In this document: piece after piece, positions 44,489-55,533 of the stretch
Position numbering within the stretch: position 1 is the first letter of the stretch
How the letters are laid out: every line of letters starts with the position of its first letter
Assembly: GCA_024195265.1 (NCBI GenBank)
Contig: JAJLRJ010000004.1
Span: forward strand, 30,728,785 to 30,792,784
Origin: Dendrophyllia cribrosa
Lineage: Eukaryota; Cnidaria; Anthozoa; Scleractinia; Dendrophylliidae
Length of the DNA: 64,000 nt
Direction of reading: 5' to 3'
Program-made: the position numbers and the translations under genes
The notes under the pieces: generated by a model
The model's database searches: none
What the model was told of the DNA's origin: nothing
What the model saw: the letters and a program-made list of their open reading frames with translations, nothing else

Positions 44489-44898
44489 AAGAAAACAGTC
44501 TTCATGGTTCCGCGCATATGAAGAATGATGCAACCAATTTAATTTCATTGTTTGGACCATTCGGAAGCGAGTGGATAACTCTGGCTGGAAATTTGCCTGT
44601 GAAAATGTCGCGGTCAGTCAGCTGATTGAATGGATGATTATACGTACCCATGTGCGCCATGAAAGCCACCAGAGCGTAGAATAAATCCTTCGGGTCAAAG
44701 GTTTTATTCAGTGTTGACTTTGTCGGCGTAATCCGTTGAAATTTTCTGTGAATTTTGGTCATCCTTCGCTTTGTTTGGACTAAATATAGTGATTACTGTA
44801 GTAGATGTGAGTGGTTTTTTAACCGATAAAATTGGTAAGAAAGCGAATAAAGCATTTTAATCTATGCACATGCGCCGAACTGTGAAACCATCCTTTTA
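44489..44898. repeat. 425-bp TIR repeat, copy 3
   Basis: Matches copies at 1335 and 37446; left terminus altered (TTCATGGTTCCGCGCAT). On the minus strand it has an 86-codon open frame (44762-44502) whose core, [18 protein letters not shown], is also readable in copy 1. Confidence 0.7.
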
Positions 44899-44914
44899 AC
44901 TAAAAAGCTAGTAT

Positions 44915-47188
44915 CGAGTAGGGCCAATAGGGTTAGAGTGAAAACACCCCACATCCTCTTAGCCCGTTTACAGTTAAGGAAACAGTGATCGATTGTTTCT
45001 TTGCAATTGCAAGAAGCACACGAGTCTGGGTCAATGTAGCCCCATGAGTGTAAGGAATCCCGAACTTTGATTCCCCTTAGGGCAATTAACCATGTAATGT
45101 CATCCTAGAGCGATCACTGTCCACCTATGACATGACGTGACATGACGTGACATGTCCATCTATGAGGTAATATAGGTGCAGATACTGTTTCCTTAAGCAG
45201 TTCAGTATAACAAGCTTTGGAGCTATATTCAAAAGTGGATTTATCCTTAAGTCTGTTCAAAAGAGTAGTTAATACCTTAAGACTATTGTCATAAAAGGCT
45301 GTTGGTCTCAAAGGACTGGGTACCAAATTATCCAGCAGGTGGGACCATTCCGACTGCAGGCGAGCAAACTGGGAGCCCATGAAATACTTAGCTAAAAAGA
45401 AACCTTTGGTATCTGGTTCGTCAAAGGCAGTCACAATAGAGGAAATCTTAACTGCATTACCCTTTGTCTCAAAATCTGCGGGCATAAATTTGCATGCAAA
45501 ATCGTAACAAAAAAAAAATAATAATAATAAAAAGAACAAAAAGGAAAAACGGAGGGCATTTTATAACTCATTGCGCTTTGCGCATGAGTAATAATCTGCA
45601 TTGTTTACTTCGAACAAAATCTATAGCAGCTAATTTTATAGATTCTTTAAGAAAATCCCACCAAGCATGAATGGAAGTAAATGCTTTCCGGTACAATACA
45701 TGTTTCTTAATAATTTCTGAGATCATATCGCAAATTTTTCGTCTTCGAGTATTAAATTCTAAATTTAGCCTCCAAAGTCCTTTTCCACGGGAAATTGCGC
45801 CTTTAATTAACAGAATCATGGTCGGAAAAAACACAAGGCAAAATTTCACATTTTAGAAAGGAATCATATAAGTCCTGAGCAATAAAAAAATTATTCAAAC
45901 GTGTACCGATAGTTTTATCTGCATTAAACCATGTGCATTGTATTTTTCGGCCGTGTTTTTTTTAATAAAATATTCATGAATTGTATCATAACATAAAAGC
46001 ATTAACGTTCACTTGGATTCGTGCGTGCATAAATATTAACAAAATTAATTTTCGTGTCGTCGAGTTCTGACACTAACAATTCTTCCAGAAGAATCAATTT
46101 TCCATTGTAAACAATTGAAATCAGTATTTTCAGCGACAAGAATGGCAACGGCGCCCTGTTTACCAAAAGCGGGCGACCAGAAACTTTTACCGCGCCATTT
46201 AGCTGTCAGAGAATTTATCGCATTTTGTCTTGTCGCTAAAGTTTCTTGTAAACAAATAAAATCAGAACAAGAATTCTTCGCAAAATCAAAACCAGCGTTG
46301 TTTGGCTTCATTGCCAAAACGAAGGATATTCAAAGTTGTAAATTTAGCTCTGAATGCAAAAACTTGGAGAAAATTCTTCTGAAAAAATTACAAGCTTAAG
46401 CTTTAACTAAACAGTAATTGTATTAATCATCAAAATTAGACAGTTACTTGCTTTTCTGTTTATGTTTGTTTGTCGTATGTCCAGTGTTTTACCTCTTCGG
46501 CAATGTTTGTTCGCCGTCAGATTCAGAACGTTCGCGAGTTTTAGGGTCCGTTTTCTTTGTCTTTCTCCGTGGTTTATCCAGTGATGAGGACGGGTTGTGT
46601 TGGTTTCCTAACTGGCGCGGAGGAGTCTATAATCGTCGCAGGAATTCGGCGGTTCTGTGTTTGTGTTGCAGGCAATGTTGAAGCCGTTGAAGGAGCCGTG
46701 CTGTCAAATAAAGGTGGTGAATTGTCAATTTCCATTTCGTCGTCCGTGTGTTGTGGAGTAAAAAAAATCGGTCGGGTTTCTAGATGCTGTTGTCATCTTC
46801 ATCTTCGCTTTCTTGTTCCATAGTTTTAGTTTCAGTGTTATCCTGTTCGTTTTGTTGCATTGTTTCCGTTGCAGTGTTATCTTGTTCGTTTTGTTCCGTA
46901 GTGCCCGTTTGAGTGGTATCTTGTTCGGTGTTTTCGCGCGGTGTCATTTTGGTCTCGTCTTGTTCGTCTTCTTGCTACAAGAGAGCCCACGAGAAAGGGC
47001 AGTCATTTTCCAGGTGTTCTTCGTCCTTACAAATGTTGCATAATACAGGCTCTGGACAATCAGAAGCTAGGTGTCCGGTTTGTTCGCAGTTAAAACAAAT
47101 AATGTTGTGGCAAGCGTTTGCGAAGTGCCCTGTTTGATGACAATGGCGACGCGTACGCGGCTCAAAGGCCGTCACACGGAAATATATC
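44915..47188 (-). pseudogene. Tx1/L1-like LINE with reverse transcriptase deleted
   Basis: Minus-strand order: ORF1 end with three CCHC zinc knuckles (47175-46975; CHQTGHFANAC, CFNCEQTGHLASDC, CNICKDEEHLENDC) and an acidic Gln/Glu-rich tail; APE-type endonuclease start (46317-46045; FICLQETLA...GGxAILV) and end (SDHD-type remnant near 45820); then directly the RT-distal region (45539-45114; RLQSEWSHLLDNLVPSPLRP) and a C-terminal zinc-binding CASC...H...C near 45010. The roughly 1.3 kb encoding the RT palm is missing between 45568 and 45540. Dead by deletion and frameshifts. Its upstream end abuts an RTE fragment. Confidence 0.8.
46975..47175 (-). pseudogene. LINE ORF1 fragment with three CCHC zinc knuckles
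   Basis: C-x2-C-x4-H-x4-C spacing: CHQTGHFANAC (first Cys pair partly lost as RRHCHQ), CFNCEQTGHLASDC intact, CNICKDEEHLENDC intact. Such knuckles bind nucleic acid in ORF1/gag-like proteins of Tx1/L1-type LINEs. Truncated at the N-terminal side. Confidence 0.8.
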
Positions 47189-47189
47189 T

Positions 47190-48502
47190 AATGAACTGTA
47201 TCCGAGTACAACCTTATAGGAATGCTCAACCCATCTCGCAGCTTGTTTCCTTTCAGTTGTTATCAATTATCCCTGCTTATCTTTAGCTGGCTTAGTATAA
47301 GTGTTGCTTTGACCACTTAGCTGTTTAGTGATCTTGTATACGATACTCAGTTCTCCCTTAGCTGCAGCTGCCTCTGCTTCACTTGCCAATTCCTCAGCAA
47401 AGGCTCTTTTGTTCCTTCGAGCACTCCTCTTTACTCCTTTATCTTTGGACTTGTGCCCTTCTTTTGCACGTTCAGTCAGTCTGGGGGACTTTGCACTTCT
47501 CTTAGATTTTCCTCCATGTCTCAGGTGTTATCCATTGCTTATCTCTCTTCATTCTAAAGCCTAGGACACTCTCCGCGTTTCTTTGTACACTTTCGTGATG
47601 TTATCCCACGTTGTTTCAACAATGTTCTGGTCTTCTCCATCTGCATCTTCACTTTCAAGTGCGCTGAAGCGATTTCTAAGTTCGATGGTAAACTCTCTTT
47701 TGACCACTGGTGCACGAAGCTTGTTGATCTCGAACACTTGGTGGTGTTGCTCGCAGTTTCAGCCTAACGTTGGTTATTACCAGATAGTGGTCGCTGCCGA
47801 CATCTACTCCACGGTGGACTTTGGCATCCCGAAGAGATCGCTGTCATTTCTTGTTGACGATGACGTGGTCAATCTGGTTGACAGTATGTCCATCTGGTGA
47901 TCTCCAATTCAGTTTGTGGATGTCTCTGTAGGGGAAAGTAGTCCACCTATTATACAGCTGTTGTTAAGGCAAAATTCCACAAGCCTCTTTCCATTGTCGT
48001 TGATGAAAACAACCATGCCGCCCCATTGCATCCTCGCTCCAAGTTGCAGTTGTTCGTACCAGTCGTCCTTGTCCTCCTCCTCCTCCTCCGCCTCGTTGGT
48101 AGGGACGTAGCACTGGATGGTCAGTCTGTAGTAATGGGAGTCAAACCTTACCCTGATTAGTCTATCACTTATGGGTTCCCATTCCATAAGAGATTTGAAT
48201 GTTTTTTGTTTGCAATGAGGGCTACATCAATTGAGTGTGCATAGTCTTTTCTAGAAAAAAAGGATAGTTGAGCCATCGCTTGTCACCTTACGTCCTGAAC
48301 CAGTCCATAGGCACCCGCTCACACCGAGGATGTCCAGTTTATAGTTGTGCATTTCCTTGATGACTTGTGCTCGAACATGGTGCGGAAATTCCATGTTCCA
48401 AGATGGATCGTAATTTGGGGTTCTAGAAAACTCTTGTTCAAGGTCCTGACTTCTTGAGATGGGCTTTCGTCTGGCGCTGTCATGGTACATACATACATAC
48501 AT
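47190..48502 (-). pseudogene. RTE-type LINE endonuclease (CFDP2-like), frameshifted
   Basis: Minus strand from 48502: VRAQVIKEMHNYKLDILGVSG (endonuclease start), RVRFDSHYYRLTIQCYVPTNEAEEEE (48187-47909), then in another frame IDHVIVNKKWQRSL and GSDHYLV (catalytic SDH motif) near 47800-47880, WITPETWRKIEE-type linker near 47540, and AEELASEAEAAAAKG...LYSITK-type segment near 47400, ending RWVEH at about 47215. These are the hallmarks of RTE elements often annotated craniofacial development protein 2. RT domain missing downstream. Confidence 0.75.
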
Positions 48503-50465
48503 ACACTTTATTTCACAACGCTAGCCACTACAACTATATACAATAGCTGATTTCCAAGCGGGGCGTTTAATATGTATATTACAAAATAAAATAAAAACAA
48601 TTTACAATTAAGAGAAAATGTTCAGCATAACTCAGTGGCAGGCATAGAGGCTACACTACGTTTAAACTGAGGTAGTGTTTGCCTTTTTAGCCTCAATCGG
48701 TAGGCTGTTCCAGAGCATAGCACCGCTATATTTGAAACTACGCTTTAGATAGTTGGTTTTCGGCCTTGGAAGTACCAGGTCTGTATCAAGATTTCGTAGA
48801 TTATATTGAGTTTGATTTTCAGATAGTCTTGTAAAGAACTCTCTTAAATATGGAGCAGTTTGATTATTCATTGTTTTATACATTAAGGTTGATTTAATTT
48901 GAGTTCGCCTATCTTGGAGAGTTTTCCAGTCTAAACACTTGATTACATCCCTTGAACGGGTCTCATAGCTCGCACCGGTAATTACTCTGGCCGCACGAGA
49001 TTGCAACCTCTGTATTCTGTCTTTAAGGCCTTTGCCACAGGTGTCCCACAAGGGGGAGCAATAATCAAAATATGGTTGTATTAGGGCTTGGTATATTGAT
49101 TCAAGTGAAGAGGTTGGGACAAACGGCTTAATTCGTCGCAAAGCACCAATCCCTGCACTTGCTTTCTTACAAATACCATCAATGTGGTTTTGAAAGGTAA
49201 GTCTTTCATCAATTTCTACGCCAAGACATTTATTTGATTTTACTCGAGCAACTCTGGTGTTTTCTATAAAAACATTGTTTGATATATCCTCGATTTTATT
49301 GTTGAGATTAAATGCAGATCCAATAATCATCAGCTTAGTTTTTGATGGATGAAACTGTAGTTTATTTACAGCTAGCCAATCACACATATGCTCAATATCT
49401 AAATTTAAGTCAGTGGTAAGATCAACTTCATTAAGCGAAGATGTGAAGATTTGTGTATCATCTGCATACATGCAAGGGGTGGTAGAGGTAAGACAGTTTG
49501 GTACGTCATTTATATATAGCAGAAGTAAAAGGGGCCCTAGAATTGAACCTTGTGGAACACCACATAATATTTCTTTTGGGGATGATAGGGACCCATTAAC
49601 GAAGCATTGTTGTTTTCTGCATTTTAGATAGGAAGTGAACCAATTCAACTCACAACCAGAAACACCATAAAATTGCATTTTCTGGAGCAAAATAGGATGG
49701 TTTATCGAATCAAATGCTTTTCTTATGTCTAAAAATACCACACCTGTCAACATCCCCCTATCCATACTTTCAAACCACTCGTCACACATCTGTATTAACG
49801 CTGAAACTGTTGAATGTAACGGGCGGAAACCAGATTGAAATTTTAAAAGCACAGAGTTATCAATAAGATATCCATATAATTGTCGAAATATTTCTTTCTC
49901 AAACACTTTACTTATTATCGGCAGGATTGAAATGGGTCGATAATTACCGGTTTGACGACGATCATCAGCTTTATAAATTGGTCTTACACACGCATATTTC
50001 CAATCATCTATAAAAATTCCGGTTGAAAGTGAGAGGTTAAAAATCGATGTCAAAGAAGGGGCAATTATATCTGCAGCAAGTTTTAGTATCTTAGCAGGGA
50101 TTTTATCGAGGCCAGTACTCTTTGACGTATTTAATTTCCTTAATGTTGATTCCACGTTATGTATTGGGATATCAGAGAAATTAAAGCTCGCCAAATTGTT
50201 GTCTATTCTACCAAGAAAAGTGTTAATATTATTTACTGGCGTTCTTGTAGATTCGGCAGCTAATTTAGGCCCAATATTGACGAAAAAATCATTAAAAGCC
50301 TCACAAATGTCTCCAGCATCAGAGACTATATTATCATTAATGATAAGCTCATTTACATAACTGGATTTACTATTTCTACCCAAAAGGGAATTAATTACTT
50401 TCCATGTCTTTTTGGTGGTGCCAGTGGTTTGGCTGGAGTCTCCTATTAGACCCCTGGTTCTTTTA
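48503..50465 (-). mobile_element. CR1/jockey-like LINE, 5'-truncated, (TGTA)n tail
   Basis: On the minus strand it begins inside the coding region at about 50465 and ends at 48503 after AATAAAGTG and a short TGTA microsatellite. It lies between the RTE 5' leader (50466-50660) and the RTE endonuclease (48502), so it inserted into that RTE copy. Confidence 0.75.
48662..50383 (-). CDS. Intact LINE reverse transcriptase frame
   Basis: 573 codons from the first Met, open upstream to about 50460 without a start, so the natural N-terminus and the endonuclease are lost. RT blocks in order: YRPISILPIISKVFEK (148-163), QSGFRPLHST (183-192), VVFLDIRKAFDSINH (215-229; catalytic Asp219), GVPQGSILGPLLLLLYIND (275-293), MYADDT (305-310; catalytic Asp308 and Asp309) and LGVEIDERLTFQNHI near 395. 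The C-terminal part (SRAARVITGASY, YNLRNLDTDLVLPRPKTNYLK) is typical of CR1/jockey-group elements. No stop or frameshift, hence a young insertion; minus strand; no promoter expected. Confidence 0.85.
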   Translation of the reverse strand: MGRNSKSSYVNELIINDNIVSDAGDICEAFNDFFVNIGPKLAAESTRTPVNNINTFLGRIDNNLASFNFSDIPIHNVESTLRKLNTSKSTGLDKIPAKILKLAADIIAPSLTSIFNLSLSTGIFIDDWKYACVRPIYKADDRRQTGNYRPISILPIISKVFEKEIFRQLYGYLIDNSVLLKFQSGFRPLHSTVSALIQMCDEWFESMDRGMLTGVVFLDIRKAFDSINHPILLQKMQFYGVSGCELNWFTSYLKCRKQQCFVNGSLSSPKEILCGVPQGSILGPLLLLLYINDVPNCLTSTTPCMYADDTQIFTSSLNEVDLTTDLNLDIEHMCDWLAVNKLQFHPSKTKLMIIGSAFNLNNKIEDISNNVFIENTRVARVKSNKCLGVEIDERLTFQNHIDGICKKASAGIGALRRIKPFVPTSSLESIYQALIQPYFDYCSPLWDTCGKGLKDRIQRLQSRAARVITGASYETRSRDVIKCLDWKTLQDRRTQIKSTLMYKTMNNQTAPYLREFFTRLSENQTQYNLRNLDTDLVLPRPKTNYLKRSFKYSGAMLWNSLPIEAKKANTTSV

Positions 50466-50672
50466 GTTTGTGTTGTTGTAGGTTCTGTAACAGAATGTTG
50501 TTTTCTGGGGTGGGGTTGTTAGCCCAACCCGGAGGACCAGGTGCAGCTTTTCATCTGACCTCTCCTGTAGCCTGCCCTGCTTGGTTAAACCTGCCGGGGG
50601 CTTGAGCCCCCGCCGGTATAGCTCACAAGGTTCTTGAGACACACAAGCCCCCCCCCCCCCCCCCCTCCCCAC

Positions 50673-50731
<59 letters not shown>

Positions 50732-50760
50732 GCACACACACACTTCGTGAAGGTAGCATC
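50466..50760 (-). repeat. RTE 5' leader, poly-C/G and (CA)n microsatellite
   Basis: GGTTGTTAGCCCAACCCGGAGGACC... is the kind of leader found ahead of RTE endonucleases. It is followed at 50649-50671 by a C run and at 50677-50750 by (CA)n. Probably the front of the RTE copy continued at 48502. Confidence 0.55.
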
Positions 50761-51039
50761 ACACGGGGAAGAAAGCGAGTCTTGTTACATGAGTAGCTTA
50801 ACCCGGTTCAGGATTTCCCAGCAGGATTTCTATTAACGTGACATGATAATTACCTTAGAGATTCAAATTCTGTCAACAAAGGCACTAAGCACATTAACTA
50901 AAGTGTTGCGACATGTCAAGCTCATCAAACGAACGTATTTGAAGACCTACTGAGTTATAATCCTGAACGAGGTTAATATATTACAAAGTATCAACATCGG
51001 GATACTATTACCCTCCACGTGCGCGGTATTTTGACGCGA

Positions 51040-51160
51040 CGTTTAATAAGAGAGAAAAGAACGATTTTCGACTTGACTCCGTTTAAAGCTCCTGCGAGCT
51101 AAGTTAGAATCATCGTCGACTAATCTATCAGGTGAGGTGAGATTTATCGAAAAATAGCCG
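51040..51160 (+). promoter_or_regulatory. Candidate promoter and 5' UTR exon of the TPR-CHAT gene
   Basis: TTTAATAAGAG at 51041 is TATA-like; the next 110 bases are not repetitive and end in CCG|GTAAGTA at 51161, a consensus donor (another possible donor, CAG|GTGAGG, at 51132). The first matching acceptor in the right place is TTTTTTGTAG at 55515. Inference only; there is no coding test for a UTR exon. Confidence 0.3.
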
Positions 51161-51166
51161 GTAAGT

Positions 51167-51949
51167 AAAGGTATTTATTGTGATTTCAGGCAGGATGCGA
51201 GCAAGTAATGAAACCATTCGATCGGCTTTCGCGGCAATGGTGAAAACCTCGGCAAGAAACGTTGAACTAGCTACTCTTTTCTCGATCTGTAGTGCGTTTA
51301 AAAAGCGGATGACATCTTCGTGAATAAATGATATTCAGGATTGTTGTCATTTTCAAAAAATGCGGGCAAATACATTTTGTCGGATTTTGGCGCGCATTGC
51401 ACTATTTATAAAACGCGTTACAGTTTATTATAGTAATCAATTTACTGGCCATGAACACCAGTCCATCAATCCTAATAATCCTTAGATAAATTAAGTCGCC
51501 TTTTGTTGATTTTATGTTGTCTTTCAGTTAGGTATGTAGAAATGAATAGTTTATCGTCTTTAATCAGTCTTGACTCCTTGAGTGACCTTTACGAGCCTTT
51601 ACGGCTATATGCAACAGGCACACAATTAGGCTTTCGAAAGCCGGAAATGTTTCTGTCAATTTAGTATCTGAATTCCCTTTCAAGCGAACAAAAATCGATC
51701 TAATAATTTAAAGGAAAACCTTTTTTGTAGAAAATTTAACAGCTCATCACTGCTCAATATGTTCCCTGTGCGTAAGCATTTTGTTTTCTTTTGGCATGTA
51801 CATTTAAATTGTACTTGGTTTTTCCAAATTTTGTGATCAAGATAATGGTTTCTGCCGGCTGTTGTCTTCATGACTAAACATCATGTCAGGCAATTATGAG
51901 ATTGACAGTGGCATTAATCTTCCTAAGCAGTCATTATAACATATAACCC
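51167..51949. other. Unique, non-coding stretch (probable intron)
   Basis: AT-rich, no repeats with partners elsewhere and no open frame of note. If the gene model for 55534 is right, this is the first part of its long 5' intron. Confidence 0.4.
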
Positions 51950-54129
51950 GGAGCAAAATTTTGCCTATTTTTAAATCTAACGCAATCCTTAACAGTTACA
52001 CTAGGACATTAGTTTGCCTGTTTAACTCTAGACAGTCCTTAACAGATACACTGGGGCATTAGCTTGCCTGTGTTTAACCCTAGCAATCCTTAACAAATAC
52101 ACTGGAGCATTAGCTTGCCTGTGTTTAACCCTAGCAATCCTTAACAGATACACTGGGGCATTAGCTTGCCTTTGTTTAACCCTAGCAATCCTTAACAGAT
52201 ACACTGGGGCATTAGTTTGCCTGTGTTTAACCCTAGTAGGCAGTCCTTAACATATAAACTGGGGCATTAGTTTGCCTGTGCTTAACCCTAGCAATCCTTA
52301 ACAACACACTGGGGCATTAGTTTGCCTGTGCGCGTGTTTAACCCAAGCAATCCTTAACATACACTGGAGCATTAGCTTGCCTGTGTTTGACCTTAGCAAT
52401 CCTTGACAGATACACTGGGGCATTAGTTTGCCTGTGTTTAACCCTAGCAATCCTTAACAAATACACTGGGGCATTAGTTTGCCTGTGTTTAACCCTAGTA
52501 GGCAGTCCTTAACATATAAACTGGGGCATTAGTTTGCCTGTGCTTAACCCTAGCAATCCTTAACAACACACTGGGGCATTAGTTTGCCTGTGCGCGTGTT
52601 TAACCCAAGCAATCCTTAACATACACTGGAGCATTAGCTTGCCTGTGTTTGACCTTAGCAATCCTTGACAGATACACTGGGGCATTAGTTTGCCTGTGTT
52701 TAACCCTAGCAATCCTTAACAAATACACTGGGGCATTAGCTTGCCTGTGTTTAACCCTAGCAATCCTAAACAAATACACTGGAGCATTAGTTTGCCTGTG
52801 TGTAACCCTAGGCAGTCCTTAACAGATACACTGGGGCATTAGTTTGCCTGTGTTTAACCCTAGGCAGTCCTTAGCAGATACACTGGAGCATTAGTTTGCC
52901 TGTGTTTAACCCTAGTAGGCAGTCCTTAACATATAAACTGGGGCATTAGCTTGCCTGTGTTTAACCCTAGCAATCCTTAACAAATACACTGGAGCATTAG
53001 CTTGCCTGTGTTTAACCCTAGCAATCCTTAACAGATACACTGGGGCATTAGCTTGCCTTTGTTTAACCCTAGCAATCCTTAACAGATACACTGGGGCATT
53101 AGTTTGCCTGTGTTTAACCCTAGTAGGCAGTCCTTAACATATAAACTGGGGCATTAGTTTGCCTGTGCTTAACCCTAGCAATCCTTAACAACACACTGGG
53201 GCATTAGTTTGCCTGTGCGCGTGTTTAACCCAAGCAATCCTTAACATACACTGGAGCATTAGCTTGCCTGTGTTTGACCTTAGCAATCCTTGACAGATAC
53301 ACTGGGGCATTAGTTTGCCTGTGTTTAACCCTAGCAATCCTTAACAAATACACTGGGGCATTAGTTTGCCTGTGTTTAACCCTAGTAGGCAGTCCTTAAC
53401 ATATAAACTGGGGCATTAGTTTGCCTGTGCTTAACCCTAGCAATCCTTAACAACACACTGGGGCATTAGTTTGCCTGTGCGCGTGTTTAACCCAAGCAAT
53501 CCTTAACATACACTGGAGCATTAGCTTGCCTGTGTTTGACCTTAGCAATCCTTGACAGATACACTGGGGCATTAGTTTGCCTGTGTTTAACCCTAGCAAT
53601 CCTTAACAAATACACTGGGGCATTAGCTTGCCTGTGTTTAACCCTAGCAATCCTAAACAAATACACTGGAGCATTAGTTTGCCTGTGTGTAACCCTAGGC
53701 AGTCCTTAACAGATACACTGGGGCATTAGTTTGCCTGTGTTTAACCCTAGGCAGTCCTTAGCAGATACACTGGAGCATTAGTTTGCCTGTGTTTAACCCT
53801 AGTAGGCAGTCCTTAACATATAAACTGGGGCATTAGTTTGCCTGTGCTTAACCCTAGCAATCCTTAACAAATACACTGGGGCATTAGCTTGCCTGTGTTT
53901 GACCTTAGCAATCCTTGACAGATACACAGTCACTGGGGCATTAGTTTGCCTGTGTGTAACTTTAGGCAGTCCTTAACACTGAGATACACTGGGGCATTAG
54001 TTTGCCTGTGTTTAACCCTAGGCAGTCTATAACAGATACACTGGGGCATTAATTTGCCTGTGTTTAACCCTAGGCAGTTCCTAACAGATACACTGGGGCA
54101 TTAGCTTGCCCGTGTTTAACCCAAGCAAT
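51950..54129. repeat. 2.2 kb satellite: 51-bp monomers in an 887-bp higher-order repeat
   Basis: About 40 monomers of AATCCTTAACAGATACACTG / GGGCATTAGCTTGCCTGTGT / TTAACCCTAGC, with 55-bp variants containing TAGGCAG. Marker variants recur exactly 887 bp apart: CAATCCTAAA at 52761 and 53648; CGCGTGTTTAACCC at 52331 and 53218, and at 52593 and 53480. A 262-bp sub-duplication (52331 to 52593) is carried in both. Not CRISPR: no unique spacers. Confidence 0.93.
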
Positions 54130-55515
54130 AGGAATTATAGGGATTTACCGTTAAAAGAACGCAAAGTTTTGAACTGGATTTCCATTGTAAATCGTATATT
54201 TTCTAAAAAGAGGTGTTGTAGTTAAAGCAAAATGTTTCTGCCTGAATTAAAAATAAAAAAAATTCAACTGCTGTATCCAGTAACTCAGTGAGAATTAAGC
54301 GGGATTACTTGAAAGCAAGTGACTTGTGTATTTCTAATTTTTTTTTGCAGATCGCATTTAATTTCATTGCTGTGTACGGAGCGTATTGAAAACAAAACGT
54401 TTGCTGATATGATATTGCATGTTTCTTTGCGTTTTTGATCTAAAGCTCATTTTTAACTTGTTACTTGCCTAGTAAATGCTCAATGAATGTTTTGTTTTTA
54501 TTTTATCGGGGGGTTTGGAATTCACGACAATTGTGCAAATGTGGTTGTTAAAATTTCGCAAGGAAATATTCGCGATGTTTCATGTGTCATGAACAAGAAA
54601 CTGGTAAAACTGCAAAGCTTTCAGTCCAAAAAACGGAGTAAATAATTTTTTGCGTGTTAAAAAAGACGCTTGAAAGAAGCCACATTAAAACTTGTACGAA
54701 AATTAAAAGAAAGATTGGGAAAAAAATTGTCATCATTCACAACGCTAATGACGATCAAAAGTTAGCCGCATAATTATAAGCGTGTCCGGATTAAGCCGAC
54801 TTTTAACACCTTTCTCTGTCTTAAGTTTTTGGTCTACGTGGTTCTTGCTACAACTCCTACTGAGATTTAGGTAAAAATTTTTTACCTAAGCAGCGGGGAT
54901 CCGAAATCCTGAACTGGTTTAAGCTCATCATGCTAATTTTGTCTATCCATATTTACGAACGTAAACTGTTCAATTCAGAAGAAAACTGTCAGACAAAAGC
55001 CTTGTTTAGGAAAAAAAGTCACTAGGAAATTTGAGATTGACAGGCCGAACACATTTTCATCGGTTTATAGGCTCGCTCCATGTTTAAGGTATTCACTGTC
55101 AGTCGCGCTTTAAGAAAAATAAAAACAAGCAAAAACTCGACCTCAGATCGCACTCAAATGATAATGATGAATGAAGAATAGACAAATAAGTGTGCATGCA
55201 GTATCATACTCTTCTCCTGTTGCTTAAACAGGTGAATCGTACAAAAAGTTCACCAGTTGATGCAAATGGGAATTTATTTCAACCAAACCAAATTCTCCTA
55301 CCTTCGCTCCACTCATTTTAAAGGATAGCGTTTGTTTTCTGATGCAATTTATAGTTACCTACTGAGCCACTTCATAGTATTCGACTTTAAATGCAAATAC
55401 ATTCGTTCATTTCATTTATCATTTAGGAGAACAGAAAAAAAATTGAAAATAATCATGTTCTCTGCCATCGCAACGCTCAAACATATATTTTACTTTTTTT
55501 ATTACTTTTTTGTAG
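54130..55515. other. Non-coding stretch before the TPR-CHAT exon (probable intron end)
   Basis: AT-rich. Contains a 23-bp near-palindrome TTAGGTAAAAATTTTTTACC at about 54868. The 3' end is a strong pyrimidine tract and acceptor (ACTTTTTTTATTACTTTTTTG then TAG, ending 55515). No other gene signal. Confidence 0.5.
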
Positions 55516-55533
55516 CCGCTAAAAAAGACTGCC

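Noticed and set aside
50463..50762. Frame with long Cys/Val run
   Set aside because: Translation of a (CA)n microsatellite and a C run.
51950..54129. CRISPR-like repeat-spacer array
   Set aside because: There are no unique spacers; the entire monomer repeats, the genome is eukaryotic, and variants recur in an 887-bp higher-order pattern.
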